From positions 62,001-126,000 of the forward strand of contig NZ_FOLM01000009.1 in NCBI RefSeq assembly GCF_900112355.1: a DNA stretch of 64,000 bases. The letters are read 5' to 3'. The translations under genes were made by a program, and so were the position numbers. Numbering within the stretch: the first letter of the stretch is position 1; every line of letters begins with the position of its first letter. The stretch is from Streptomyces aidingensis. Its GTDB lineage: Bacteria > Actinomycetota > Actinomycetes > Streptomycetales > Streptomycetaceae. Positions 40,420 through 48,470 of the stretch are shown one piece after another. Below the pieces are notes generated by a model. That model was not told where the DNA came from, made no database searches, and saw nothing but the letters and a program-made list of their open reading frames with translations.

Positions 40420-41526
40420 TCAGCCGATCACCGCGGCCCGCACGCACAGCACGTCCGGCAGATGGCCGGCCAGCCGGCGCCAGGTGTCGCCGTCGTCCGC
40501 GCTGGCGAAGACCTCGCCGTTGCGGTTGCCGAAGTAGACGCCCGCCGGGTCGGCGTCGTCCGTGCACAGCGCGTCCCGCAGCACGGTGCCGTGGTGCGGG
40601 GTCGCGGGCAGCCCCGCGGACAGCTCCGTCCAGCTCCCGCCGGCGTCCTCCGTGCGGTAGACCCGGCAGCGGCGCCCGGCCGGCACACGGTCGGTGTCCG
40701 CGTTCAGCGGGAAGACATAGGCCGTCCCGCCCCGGTGCGGGTGGGCGGCCACCGGGAAGCCGAAGTCCGAGGGCAGGCCCTCGCCGATGGACCGCCAGCT
40801 TCCGCCGCCGTCGTCGCTGCGGTAGACGCCCCAGTGGTTCTGCAGATAGAGCCGGTCCGGATCGGCGGCGTCCCGCGCCACCTTGTGCACGCACTGGCCG
40901 AAGTCCGGATAGGGCTCCGGCTGGAACACCACCTTCACCCCGGTGTTGGACGGCGCCCAGCTCTCCCCGCCGTCCGCGCTGCGGTACACCCCGCCGGTGG
41001 ACACCGCGACCAGCAGCGCGCGCTCGTCCCGCGGATCGGTCAGCACGGTGTGCAGGCCGAGGCCGCCGCCGCCCGGCTCCCACTTCTCCCGGGTCGGGTG
41101 CTCCCAGAGGGGGCGCACCAGCTCGAAGGACTCGCCGCCGTCCGAGGAGCGGAACAGCCCGCCGGGCTCGGTGCCGGCGTACACCACACCGGGCGCGCCG
41201 GGACCGGCCGGGCAGAGCTGCCAGACCCGCTCCACCGAGGCCCCGGTGTCCGGGGGGAACTTCACCGCCGGCCTGGCCGGCTCCACCCAGGTGGCGCCGA
41301 GGTCGTCGGAATGGAAGACGGACGGGCCGTAGTGCGTGCTGTCCGCGCCGACCAGCAGCCGCGGGCCGCCGGAGGGCCGCCGGTCCACGGCCACCGCGTA
41401 CACCTCCTGGGCCGGGAAATGCGGCCCGTCGATCTCCCAGCCGCCGGCACCGCGCCCGTTGACCGGGCTCCGGGCGAGAAACAGACCTTTGCGAGTGCCC
41501 ACCGCGAGCAGAACTTCCGTTGCCAT
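40420..41526 (-). CDS. Asp-box (BNR) repeat beta-propeller protein
   Basis: The 368-aa protein carries six Asp-box motifs of the form S/T-x-D-x-G-x-T/S-F/W (SDDLGATW, SSDGGESF, SADGGESW, SDDGGGSW, TEDAGGSW, SADDGDTW), the pattern of sialidase-type beta-propellers and related WD40/YVTN-like proteins. It starts TEVLLAVGTRKGLFLARSP without a signal peptide, so it appears cytoplasmic. Such exo-alpha-sialidase-like annotations rarely mean sialidase activity: the arginine triad of true sialidases is not evident. It is alone, with a divergent or antisense function not apparent. Confidence 0.82.
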   Translation of the reverse strand: MATEVLLAVGTRKGLFLARSPVNGRGAGGWEIDGPHFPAQEVYAVAVDRRPSGGPRLLVGADSTHYGPSVFHSDDLGATWVEPARPAVKFPPDTGASVERVWQLCPAGPGAPGVVYAGTEPGGLFRSSDGGESFELVRPLWEHPTREKWEPGGGGLGLHTVLTDPRDERALLVAVSTGGVYRSADGGESWAPSNTGVKVVFQPEPYPDFGQCVHKVARDAADPDRLYLQNHWGVYRSDDGGGSWRSIGEGLPSDFGFPVAAHPHRGGTAYVFPLNADTDRVPAGRRCRVYRTEDAGGSWTELSAGLPATPHHGTVLRDALCTDDADPAGVYFGNRNGEVFASADDGDTWRRLAGHLPDVLCVRAAVIG

Positions 41527-41668
41527 GCCGCACCTCCGGGTGACGCAGTCGTTGTGGCACCGGCCGGGGGCCGTCGGGCAGCGGCCGGCCGACGGCGGCC
41601 AGTCTGCACCCCGCCACTGACACTCGCCCGTCACCCGGCCGCCGACGCGCCCCCGGTGCCCGCTCCCG

Positions 41669-41700
41669 GCGGCCCCGGGCGGGGGGAGGGGAGGGGCCGC
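41669..41700 (-). terminator. Hairpin after the old-yellow-enzyme gene
   Basis: GCGGCCCC at 41669-41676 pairs with GGGGCCGC at 41693-41700 around a G-rich 16-base loop, 12 bp beyond the stop of the OYE gene. Confidence 0.4.
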
Positions 41701-41711
41701 GCCGCGGCGGA

Positions 41712-42797
41712 TCAGCGGGCGAGGGCGTACTGCGGGGGGACCGGGCCGGGGTCGCCGTCGCGGAGCTCGCGGGAGGCGCGCCGCGCCCAGTGCGGATCGC
41801 GCAGCAGCTCCCGGCCGAGCAGCACCGCGTCCGCCTCGCCGTCCGCGACGATCTTCTCCGCCTGCCGGGGATCGGTGATCAGCCCGACGGCCGCGGTCGC
41901 CAGCCCGGTCTCCCGCCGCACCCGGGCGGCGAACGGCACCTGGTAGCCCGGCCCGGCGGGAATCCGCACCCCGGCCGCGTTGCCGCCGCTGGAGACGTCC
42001 AGCAGATCGACCCCGCGGCTGCGCAGCTCGGCCGCCAGCGCCACCGTGTCGTCCGGCGTCCAGCCGCCCTCGGGCAGCCAGTCGGTGGCCGAGACGCGGA
42101 AGAACAGCGGAAGCTCCGCCGGCCAGACCTCCCGCACCGCCTCGGTCACCTCCAGGGCGAACCTGGTCCGGCCGGCGAAGCCGCCGCCGTAGCCGTCGGT
42201 GCGCCGGTTGGTGTGCGGGGAGAGGAACTGGCCGATCAGGTAGCCGTGCGCCCCGTGGATCTCCGCGACCCTGAATCCCGCGTCCAGCGCCCGCCGGGCG
42301 GCTGCGGCGAAGTCGGCCGTGATCCGCCGGATGCCGGCCGGGGTGAGCTGCTCGGGCGTCCGGTGGCGTTCGTCGAAGGCCACCGGGCTGGGCGCCAGCG
42401 TCCGCCAGCCGCCCTCCGCCGGTGCCAGCGGCGCCCCGCCCCGCCACGGGCGGTCGGTGGCCGCCTTGCGCCCGGCGTGCGCGAGCTGGATGCCCGGCAC
42501 CGTGCCCTGCCCGGCCAGGAATCCGGTGATCCGGCGCAGCGCCGCGGCCTGCCGGCTGTTCCACAGCCCCAGGTCGGCCGGGCTGATCCGGCCCTCCGGG
42601 GAGACGGCGGTGGCCTCCAGCAGGACCAGGCCGGTGCCGCCGGCCGCCCGCGCCGCGTAGTGGGCGAAGTGCCAGTCGGTCGCCACCCCGGCCTCCGGGC
42701 CCTCGGGCTCGGCGCTGTACTGGCACATCGGGGCCATCCAGGCACGGTTGGGCACGGTCAGGGACCGCAGGGGCATCGGATCGAAGAGGGCGCTCAC
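41712..42797 (-). CDS. Old yellow enzyme-type NADH:flavin oxidoreductase (YqjM-like)
   Basis: The 361-aa FMN-dependent ene-reductase has the features of the thermophilic-like/YqjM branch: LTVPNRAWMAPMCQYSAEPEGPEAGVATDWHFAHYAARAAGGTGLVLLEATAVSPEGR, AHAGRKA, EIHGAHGYLIGQFLSPHTNRRTDGYGG and the terminal DAVLLGRELLRDPHWA. It reduces alpha,beta-unsaturated carbonyls and similar electrophiles, probably in detoxification. The start is GTG 42797. A divergent ArsR-type gene shares the 123-bp regulatory region, which carries symmetric sites over both promoters. Confidence 0.93.
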   Translation of the reverse strand: MSALFDPMPLRSLTVPNRAWMAPMCQYSAEPEGPEAGVATDWHFAHYAARAAGGTGLVLLEATAVSPEGRISPADLGLWNSRQAAALRRITGFLAGQGTVPGIQLAHAGRKAATDRPWRGGAPLAPAEGGWRTLAPSPVAFDERHRTPEQLTPAGIRRITADFAAAARRALDAGFRVAEIHGAHGYLIGQFLSPHTNRRTDGYGGGFAGRTRFALEVTEAVREVWPAELPLFFRVSATDWLPEGGWTPDDTVALAAELRSRGVDLLDVSSGGNAAGVRIPAGPGYQVPFAARVRRETGLATAAVGLITDPRQAEKIVADGEADAVLLGRELLRDPHWARRASRELRDGDPGPVPPQYALAR

Positions 42798-42860
42798 GGG
42801 CGGACTCCTCCCTCGGGCCGGCGGCGCTGGACCGCACGGACGTTCACCATGGGCGCTAGT

Positions 42861-42891
42861 ACGATAGGCGCCGTAGTACGTTGTCTGTCAA
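42861..42891 (-). promoter_or_regulatory. Promoter of the old-yellow-enzyme gene
   Basis: On the minus strand TTGACA (42891-42886) and TATCGT (42866-42861) are separated by 19 bp. The surrounding TACG-N8-CGTA element could allow repression. Confidence 0.5.
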
Positions 42892-42892
42892 A

Positions 42893-42913
42893 CTACGATG
42901 CATCTCGTAGGAT
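42893..42913 (+). promoter_or_regulatory. Operator overlapping the -10 of the ArsR gene
   Basis: CTACGA (42893-42898) and TCGTAG (42905-42910) form a perfect inverted repeat. The right arm overlaps TAGGAT (42908-42913), which is 7 bp before ATG 42921 and fits a leaderless -10 box. A bound regulator would block its own transcription; it also abuts the -35 of the OYE promoter. Confidence 0.62.
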
Positions 42914-42920
42914 CGGGGGC

Positions 42921-43280
42921 ATGGTGACGCGACTCGGCGACGAGGCGGCGGCCGGCCGTGAACTCGCCCATCCGGCACGGTCGGAGATCCGCCTGGAGCA
43001 GGTGCTGCACGCGCTGGCCGACCCCATGCGCCTGGCGGTGGTGCGGGCCCTGGCCGCCGCCTCGGAGCAACTGGCCTGCTCCGCCATCGAACTGCCGGTG
43101 AGCAAGTCCACCAGCACCCACCACTTCCGGGTGCTGCGGGAGAGCGGGGTGATCCGCCAGGACTACCGGGGCACCGCCAAGATGACCTGTCTGCGCCGGG
43201 AGGATCTGGACGCCCGCTTCCCCGGGCTGCTGGACAGCGTGCTGGCCGCCGCGGCCGGGCAGGAGAACGCCGGGCGCTGA
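42921..43280 (+). CDS. ArsR-family helix-turn-helix regulator
   Basis: The 119-aa protein is a small winged-helix regulator: HALADPMRLAVVRALAAASEQLACSAIELPVSKSTSTHHFRVLRESGVIRQDYRGTAKMTCLRREDLDARFPGLL, of the ArsR/SmtB type. A Cys (about residue 52) could be a redox or metal sensor, but no metal-binding CxC or DxH pair is seen. It probably represses the divergent OYE gene and itself, responding to electrophiles (inferred from the YodB-like logic of this pairing). ATG 42921, leaderless. Confidence 0.87.
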   Translation: MVTRLGDEAAAGRELAHPARSEIRLEQVLHALADPMRLAVVRALAAASEQLACSAIELPVSKSTSTHHFRVLRESGVIRQDYRGTAKMTCLRREDLDARFPGLLDSVLAAAAGQENAGR

Positions 43281-43306
43281 GCCCGCCGGGCGCCCGCACC
43301 GGCGCG

Positions 43307-43963
43307 TCAGCGCGGGGCGCGCACCCGCTCGCGCGCCCGGGGAATGCCCCCGGCCGGTTCCGCGCCCGGCGGCACCCCGAGGCTCCAGTCCAGGCCGTAG
43401 CGGTCGAACAGCTCCTTGCGCAGCGGCGCCTCGGGCAGCGGCACCCCGGGAATCAGCATGGCCACCACGGCCCCCATCAGCAGCGCCCGCAGCATCGGGT
43501 AGTCGGTGTCCGGATCGGCCGAACCGTAGGCGACGACCGCGCCGCGCAGCAGGGCGGCGAGCTGCTGCTGCTCCGCGCAGGGCACGAACCCGTCCTGCTG
43601 GAGCAGCCCCGCCATATGGGCGCGCATCAGCACCGGCCGTTCCCGGGCCAGGCCCAGCACCGCGTCGATGGCCCGGGCCAGCAGTTCGGGGCCGGCCTCC
43701 GGTCCGCGCGGACGCGGTTCGCGCTCCAGCGCGGCGGCCACGGTGAGCCGCATCAGCCGGTGCACCGCGGACTGCAGCAACTGCCGCTTGCCGGGGAAGT
43801 AGTAGGAGATCAGGCCGCGTGCCGTGCCCGCCCGGGCGGCGATGTCCCCGAGCGTGGTGGCCTCACAGCCGCGCTCGGCCACCAGCTCCACCGCCGCTTC
43901 CAGCAGCCGCTCCCGGGAACGTCGGCGAAGTTCTTCATTGACGTCGGGGCGACGAGGGGACAT
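43307..43963 (-). CDS. TetR-family transcriptional regulator
   Basis: The 218-aa protein has the N-terminal TetR DNA-binding domain (RSRERLLEAAVELVAERGCEATTLGDIAARAGTARGLISYYFPGKRQLLQSAV) and a helical ligand domain. ATG 43963 follows an AGGAGC ribosome binding site. Its upstream palindrome suggests autoregulation. No divergent gene is present, as the next gene (M56 peptidase) points the same way, so its target is unclear. Confidence 0.9.
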   Translation of the reverse strand: MSPRRPDVNEELRRRSRERLLEAAVELVAERGCEATTLGDIAARAGTARGLISYYFPGKRQLLQSAVHRLMRLTVAAALEREPRPRGPEAGPELLARAIDAVLGLARERPVLMRAHMAGLLQQDGFVPCAEQQQLAALLRGAVVAYGSADPDTDYPMLRALLMGAVVAMLIPGVPLPEAPLRKELFDRYGLDWSLGVPPGAEPAGGIPRARERVRAPR

Positions 43964-43983
43964 CCTTGATGCTCCTGGGTTGA

Positions 43984-43998
43984 CTGGCTGTCAGCCAA
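43984..43998 (-). promoter_or_regulatory. TetR operator: CTGGCTGTCAGCCAA
   Basis: TGGCTG-T-CAGCCA is a perfect 13-bp palindrome directly downstream of a TATATT (-10-like) element at 44002-43997 and 21 bp before the tetR start. It would allow autorepression. Confidence 0.65.
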
Positions 43999-44091
43999 TA
44001 TACTCAGCGCCGGAGCGGCGGCGCGGGTCTCGGGCGGAGCGGGGGACCGCCCGATACCGGCATCATGCCGCCGCGTTGCCCGGCTTCTCCA

Positions 44092-44131
44092 CCACCCGAG
44101 CCGTTTTCGGTCACCCGTGCGGCTCGGGTGG
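44092..44131 (-). terminator. Hairpin terminator downstream of M56 gene
   Basis: A perfect 12-bp stem pairs 44092-44103 with 44120-44131 around a 16-base loop. It lies 100 bp beyond the end of the M56 gene and insulates the tetR promoter. Confidence 0.65.
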
Positions 44132-44186
44132 CGGGGCCGGTGCGGGTATCCGTGCGGGCGGCGGTGCGGTGCGCACGGCCCGGGAC

Positions 44187-44242
44187 GGCCGGCGCGGTGC
44201 GGCCGGCGCGGTGCGGCCGGCGCGGTGCGGTCAGCGCAGTGC
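44187..44242 (-). repeat. 14-bp tandem repeat at the 3' end of M56 gene
   Basis: Three perfect copies of GGCCGGCGCGGTGC (44187-44228) are followed by one degenerate copy, GGTCAGCGCAGTGC, that contains the M56 stop codon. The repeat probably arose by duplication of the gene's 3' end. Confidence 0.8.
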
Positions 44243-45190
44243 GGAGAGTCCGGGGACGAACGCCACCACCAGCGGCACCGCCGGCACCAGGGTGGCCGCC
44301 GTCGTCACCCGCAGCCGGCGGGCCAGGGGCAGCCGGGGCTCCGGGGCGAGCAGCCGGCCGACGCGCTGCGGCAGTTGCCCGTGCCCCGCCCGGTGCCCCG
44401 CCGGATCCGGGCCGAAGACCCCGCGGTCCTCGTTCAGCCCGACCAGCGCCAGCGCGGTGGTGAGCCGCCCCACCCGGCGCGAGGCCACATCGTCGGCGGC
44501 CAGTTCCACCAGCCGGTGCACCTGCTGCTGGAACGCGGTGAAGACCGGAATCCGCGGAAAGCCCCGGGCCAGCGCCCCGGCGCAGTGCTGCAGCCAGTGG
44601 TGGCGGGCACGGGCGTGCCCGCGCTCATGGGCCAGCACGGCGTCGAGCCGGCGGCCGCCCAGGCGGCGCAGCGCGCCGGTGGTGATCAGCAGCCGCTCGG
44701 AGCCGGGCACCAGCCAGGCGTCCGGGCGTTCGTCCTCCACCACCACCAGCCGGGGGCCGCCGTCCCGCCCGGCGGGCTCCTCGCCGGGCAGCAGCGGCAC
44801 GCGGGAGAGCAGTCCGGCCCGCCGGCGACGGCGCCGGGCGCGGGCCTCGCGCACCTCGCGCAGCAGCATCAGGCCGGTCCACGCGCCGCCGGCCGCCAGC
44901 AGCACGGCCGGCGCGGCGGCCCAGGGCTGGCCCCCGGGGTACAGGGCGTAGGCGTCGGGCACGCCGCCGGGTGCCGGGGCGAACAGCCGCCCGCGCACCG
45001 CGGGCCAGGCCGCGGCGCCGGACAGCGTCATGGCCAGGAAGAAGCACAGCAGCACGGCGACCACCACGCACTGCCACACCCACAGGGCGAGCACCGGTTC
45101 CCGGTCGGCCCAGGAACCGCGGGCCAGCCACCGTGGCGCCAGTGCCGCGGTGAACCCGCCCAGCGCGAGCAGCGTGAACGCGACGAGCAT
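44231..45190 (-). CDS. M56-family membrane metallopeptidase (BlaR1-like)
   Basis: The 319-aa protein has membrane spans at the N-terminus, around residues 40-60 and 90-108, and at the C-terminus (TTAATLVPAVPLVVAFVPGL). A cytoplasmic zinc-peptidase motif HERGH at about residue 185 is followed by LVELAADDVASRRVG with the third ligand. This is the BlaR1/MecR1 peptidase M56 type but without a penicillin-binding sensor domain. In actinomycetes such genes normally neighbour a BlaI/MecI repressor; here none is present, only a DUF5134 gene 66 bp upstream. Confidence 0.87.
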   Translation of the reverse strand: MLVAFTLLALGGFTAALAPRWLARGSWADREPVLALWVWQCVVVAVLLCFFLAMTLSGAAAWPAVRGRLFAPAPGGVPDAYALYPGGQPWAAAPAVLLAAGGAWTGLMLLREVREARARRRRRRAGLLSRVPLLPGEEPAGRDGGPRLVVVEDERPDAWLVPGSERLLITTGALRRLGGRRLDAVLAHERGHARARHHWLQHCAGALARGFPRIPVFTAFQQQVHRLVELAADDVASRRVGRLTTALALVGLNEDRGVFGPDPAGHRAGHGQLPQRVGRLLAPEPRLPLARRLRVTTAATLVPAVPLVVAFVPGLSALR

Positions 45191-45256
45191 GAGTGCAGCC
45201 TATGGCCTCGCCGCCGCGCGGCGCAGGGCCGCCCGGGCCCGCGGGGCGGCGGCGGG

Positions 45257-45790
45257 TCACAGGGTCAGCAGCATGGTGAACATCACCAGTGCCAGCGCGA
45301 GCCGGCAGGCGGCGCCGACCTCGGGGGAGTCGCGCGCCGGGGGCGGCCCGCCGGCGGCCGGCGCGGGCAGCAGGTGCCGGGCGCCGGCCAGCGCGTATCC
45401 GGCGAAGTAGGCCAGCAGCAGGACGGTCAGCAGCGGGACGCCGCCCGCCCCGGTGCCGTGCTGGTGCCCGCCGGCGGCGGGCATGGCCAGTGACATGTAG
45501 ACCATGGCCGCGGCCTCCAGTCCGTGATGCGCCCGGTGCCGCGCGCCCGCCCGGCGCAGCGCCGCCGCCCACAGTGCCGCCGCGGTGAACAGCACCGCGA
45601 AGACCGCCGGCGGTGGCGCGGCATCCCCGGCCGGCACCGCCATCGCCGCCATCCCCAGCCCCATCAGCGCCTGGAGCCCGGCCACCGGCCGCCGCCGGGG
45701 CGCGCCCCGGCCCATGGCGAACAGGCAGTATCCGCCCACCAGCGCGCACAACCCGGCCATCAGCCACCCCAGCGGCTCCGGACCGTGCAT
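45257..45790 (-). CDS. DUF5134-type membrane protein
   Basis: The 177-aa protein has about five to six hydrophobic helices (WLMAGLCALVGGYCLFAMGRG, VFAVLFTAAALWAAALR, EAAAMVYMSLAMPAAGGHQHG, LLTVLLLAYFAGYALAG, ACRLALALVMFTMLLTL) and a conserved HHGLEAAAMVYMSLAMP-type motif that marks DUF5134. His-rich segments could bind metal. It is probably co-transcribed with the M56 gene, a pairing common in Streptomyces. ATG 45790 is chosen; the frame stays open upstream but is Arg/Pro-rich. Function unknown. Confidence 0.75.
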   Translation of the reverse strand: MHGPEPLGWLMAGLCALVGGYCLFAMGRGAPRRRPVAGLQALMGLGMAAMAVPAGDAAPPPAVFAVLFTAAALWAAALRRAGARHRAHHGLEAAAMVYMSLAMPAAGGHQHGTGAGGVPLLTVLLLAYFAGYALAGARHLLPAPAAGGPPPARDSPEVGAACRLALALVMFTMLLTL

Positions 45791-45922
45791 CGGCCCACCT
45801 CCCGGCTCCCGGGGCTCCCGTAGCGGGGATGCCCGGGCGGAGGTCCGCATACGGGAGCGCACGGGGGCATGGCGCGCCCGGGGTTCCGCGCCGCTTCGCG
45901 CCCGGGTGCGCGGCGGCGCGGA

Positions 45923-46669
45923 TCAGCCGGCCGCGGAGGCGGGCACGGACGCCGGCCCGGTCCCGGCGCCCGCGCCGGTCCGGGCCGCCCGCACGATCTC
46001 CGGCCGGTCGGTGACCACTCCGTCCAGGCCCAGCTCCCGCACCCGGGCCAGTTCCGCCGGGGTGTTGACCGTCCAGGCGATCACCTCGATCCCCGCCTCC
46101 CTGGCCCGCCGGACGGTGTCCTCGTCGAGCCGGGCCAGCTCGCAGGAGATCATCCCGGCGCCCAGCGCCGCCGCCCGCTCCGGCGCGGAGCTGGTGGAAC
46201 CGCCCGTGACCAGAGCCAGCGATACCCCGGGCAGCAGTTTCCCGGTCTCCCGCAGCGCCTCGTCGTGGAAGGAGATCACCCGCACCCGACGGGCCAGGGC
46301 CGGCTCGCCGAGGGCCGCGGCCAGCACCCGGGCCGCGGCGCGGTCCTTGATCTCCGCCTGCACCGGCAGCGCCACCGCACCGGCCGCCTCCCCGAAGACC
46401 GGGACCCGCTCGCCCAGTCCGGCGTCCAGCATGCGCAGCTCGGCCAGGGTCAGCTCCCCGACCCGGCCGGTGCCGTCCGTGGTGCGGTCCACCGTGGCGT
46501 CGTGCATCACCACCAGATGGCCGTCCCGGCTCAGATGCAGGTCCAGTTCGACGGCATCCACGCCTTCGCGCTCGGCCCGGCGGAAGGAGCGCAGGGTGTT
46601 CTCCGGCTCGACACCCATCAGTCCGCGGTGTCCGACGGTCAGCAGTGGCATGGCGGGCATGGCGGGCAT
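45923..46669 (-). CDS. Glycerophosphodiester phosphodiesterase (GDPD family)
   Basis: The 248-aa TIM-barrel enzyme hydrolyses glycerophosphodiesters to glycerol 3-phosphate and alcohol. Catalytic motifs are HRGLMGVEPENTLRSFRRAEREGVDAVELDLHLSRDGHLVVMHD (His, Glu and Asp ligands) and the terminal LGLDGVVTDRPE. There is no signal peptide, so it is cytoplasmic. The start is ATG 46669, where MPAMPAMP is encoded by a 9-bp repeat; a TAGGGT element 6 bp upstream suggests a leaderless message. Confidence 0.92.
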   Translation of the reverse strand: MPAMPAMPLLTVGHRGLMGVEPENTLRSFRRAEREGVDAVELDLHLSRDGHLVVMHDATVDRTTDGTGRVGELTLAELRMLDAGLGERVPVFGEAAGAVALPVQAEIKDRAAARVLAAALGEPALARRVRVISFHDEALRETGKLLPGVSLALVTGGSTSSAPERAAALGAGMISCELARLDEDTVRRAREAGIEVIAWTVNTPAELARVRELGLDGVVTDRPEIVRAARTGAGAGTGPASVPASAAG

Positions 46670-46875
46670 GGCGTCACCCTAGGGCAGGCCACGGCCCTTC
46701 CCGGTGACCGCCCAAGGACCTGCCGGTGAACGCGCCGGGCCGCGGGCAGAGGGGCGGGGGCCCGGAGGCATATGGCCTTCCGCAGAATCCGCGAGACTTC
46801 CCCGGTTCACCGGATCAAAACAGGAAAATAGGCGGCGAGAAGCCTCGATCACCGCAAGATTTACCAAGATCCGCC

Positions 46876-46904
46876 TTGCTCCCTCGCCGGGCTCCGGATA
46901 CTGT
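46876..46904 (+). promoter_or_regulatory. Promoter of the DUF6421 gene
   Basis: TTGCTC (46876-46881), a 17-bp spacer and TACTGT (46899-46904), 36 bp before ATG 46940. The upstream stretch 46810-46870 is unusually A+T-rich for this genome. Confidence 0.55.
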
Positions 46905-46939
46905 GCAGATGCGAAAGATTTTCCTGTGGAGGATTGGTC

Positions 46940-48334
46940 ATGACGGAAACCCTGGCGTCTGACGCGGTGAAAGCCGCCAAACCATCCGCCGCCCGCGTGG
47001 TCGATCACCCCGCCTGGCGCGTGCTCAAGGAGGCTGTCGAGGCGATCCGCCCGGCCCAGGCGAAGGACGGTTCGATCGACTTCACCGCCGAGGGCGCGCC
47101 GGAGAAGGCCGAGATCCGGAACCATCTGGACCGGGTGGTGGACTCCGTGCGCCGGCTGGCCCCGCTGCTGCCGCACAACGCCGCCTACCACCGGGCGCTC
47201 GCCGGTGACCTGATCCGCTGGGCCGACCAGGGCTTCGGCGTCCCCGACTTCCTGGACTCCCTGCTGGCCTTCCGGCCCGCCGAGCACCGCGCCGACGGCA
47301 TCCAGCACCTGGTCGTCTTCCCCATGTACACCCAGAACGGCAATCCGGACCGCAATCTGGAGGCCGTGGTGGTGCGCGTGGTCTGGCCCGACTGGCTGGC
47401 CGAGCTGGAGCGCACCCGCTACGACAACCCGATGTTCCTCGGCATCACCTTCGAGGACTTCACGGCCGGCTACGACACCAACTCCGCCGTGCTCTTCCCG
47501 GAGACCGTGGCCGTCCGCAAGGCGCCCGACCGCTTCTCCTGGGGGGCCATCTTCTGCGACCGCGAGGCCGCCCGCTTCCGCCGGGTGGTGAGCGCCGCCT
47601 GCGACATCACCCGGCTCGGCCTGCCCGAGGACATCCGCCGGCTGGCCGCGGACCAGCAGCGCGCCCAGCAGACCTTTGTGCTGTGGGACATGATCCACGA
47701 CCGCACCCACAGCCATGGCGACCTGCCCTTCGACCCCTTCATGATCAAGCAGCGCCAGCCGTTCTGGATGTACGGCCTGGAGGAGCTGCGCTGCGATCTG
47801 ACCGCCTTCCACGAGGCCGTCCGGCTGGAGGCGGACGGTTTCCCGCAGGGCCGCGACGTGCAGTACGCCATCCTGCTGGAGCGCCTCTTCCGCTTCCCGG
47901 TCACCGGCGAGCGGGTGCGCAACTACGACGGCCTCGGCGGCCAGCTCCTGTTCGCCTATCTGCACAAGCACGACGCCCTGCGCTGGACGGACAACCGGCT
48001 CAGCCTGGACTGGCGGCGCGCCCGCGAGGTCACCGACCGGCTCCGCCGGGAGATCGGGCAGCTCTACCGGGACGGCATCGACCGCCCCAAGCTGGTGCAC
48101 TGGTTCAAGGCCTACGAACTGGTCGCCGCCTATCTGGCCCCGCACCCCGGCTCGGTCTGGGCCAAGGGCCCGGACGCCCTGGACCTCAGCCTGCCGCCGC
48201 GCAAGCTGGTCGACGAGGTGCTGCCCGACGAGTTCCCGCTCAGCCTGTTCTACGAGGCGCTCCAGCGGAAGCTGCGCAAGGTGATCGCCTCCACCCGGGG
48301 CATCACCGCCGGGGCCCCCGCGCTGGCGGCCTGA
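46940..48334 (+). CDS. DUF6421 family protein
   Basis: The 464-aa protein is conserved across Streptomyces and I recognise it as DUF6421: NHLDRVVDSVRRLAPLLPHNAAYH, FPMYTQNGNPDRNLEAVVVRVVWPDWLAELE, VLWDMIHDRTHSHGDLPFDPFMIKQRQPFWMYGLEELRCDLTAF. The HDRTHSHG motif (about residue 253) is His/Asp-rich and looks like a metal site. No signal peptide or membrane span. ATG 46940 has GGAGGA 6 nt upstream. A terminator follows, but the conserved gene order with an SDR and a threonine aldolase suggests a common physiological role, which is unknown. Confidence 0.82.
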   Translation: MTETLASDAVKAAKPSAARVVDHPAWRVLKEAVEAIRPAQAKDGSIDFTAEGAPEKAEIRNHLDRVVDSVRRLAPLLPHNAAYHRALAGDLIRWADQGFGVPDFLDSLLAFRPAEHRADGIQHLVVFPMYTQNGNPDRNLEAVVVRVVWPDWLAELERTRYDNPMFLGITFEDFTAGYDTNSAVLFPETVAVRKAPDRFSWGAIFCDREAARFRRVVSAACDITRLGLPEDIRRLAADQQRAQQTFVLWDMIHDRTHSHGDLPFDPFMIKQRQPFWMYGLEELRCDLTAFHEAVRLEADGFPQGRDVQYAILLERLFRFPVTGERVRNYDGLGGQLLFAYLHKHDALRWTDNRLSLDWRRAREVTDRLRREIGQLYRDGIDRPKLVHWFKAYELVAAYLAPHPGSVWAKGPDALDLSLPPRKLVDEVLPDEFPLSLFYEALQRKLRKVIASTRGITAGAPALAA

Positions 48335-48365
48335 GCCCGCCCGGCGCGCCCCATATCACCCGCGG

Positions 48366-48401
48366 CCGGTTCCCCGGGAGCCCCCGGGCCCGGGGGACCG
48401 G
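48366..48401 (+). terminator. Hairpin after the DUF6421 gene
   Basis: A 13-bp stem with one U-G pair joins 48366-48378 and 48389-48401 around a 10-base loop, 32 bp beyond the stop codon. The SDR gene may therefore have its own promoter or be fed by read-through. Confidence 0.65.
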
Positions 48402-48470
48402 CGTTGAACACGCCCTGCCCGTCCGCCCCCGGCGCGGCATCATGGGGGGCGAGACGAGGAGGCGACAACG

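Noticed and set aside
40420..41526. Naming the Asp-box protein a sialidase
   Set aside because: Only the Asp-box repeats support this; no arginine triad or signal peptide is visible.
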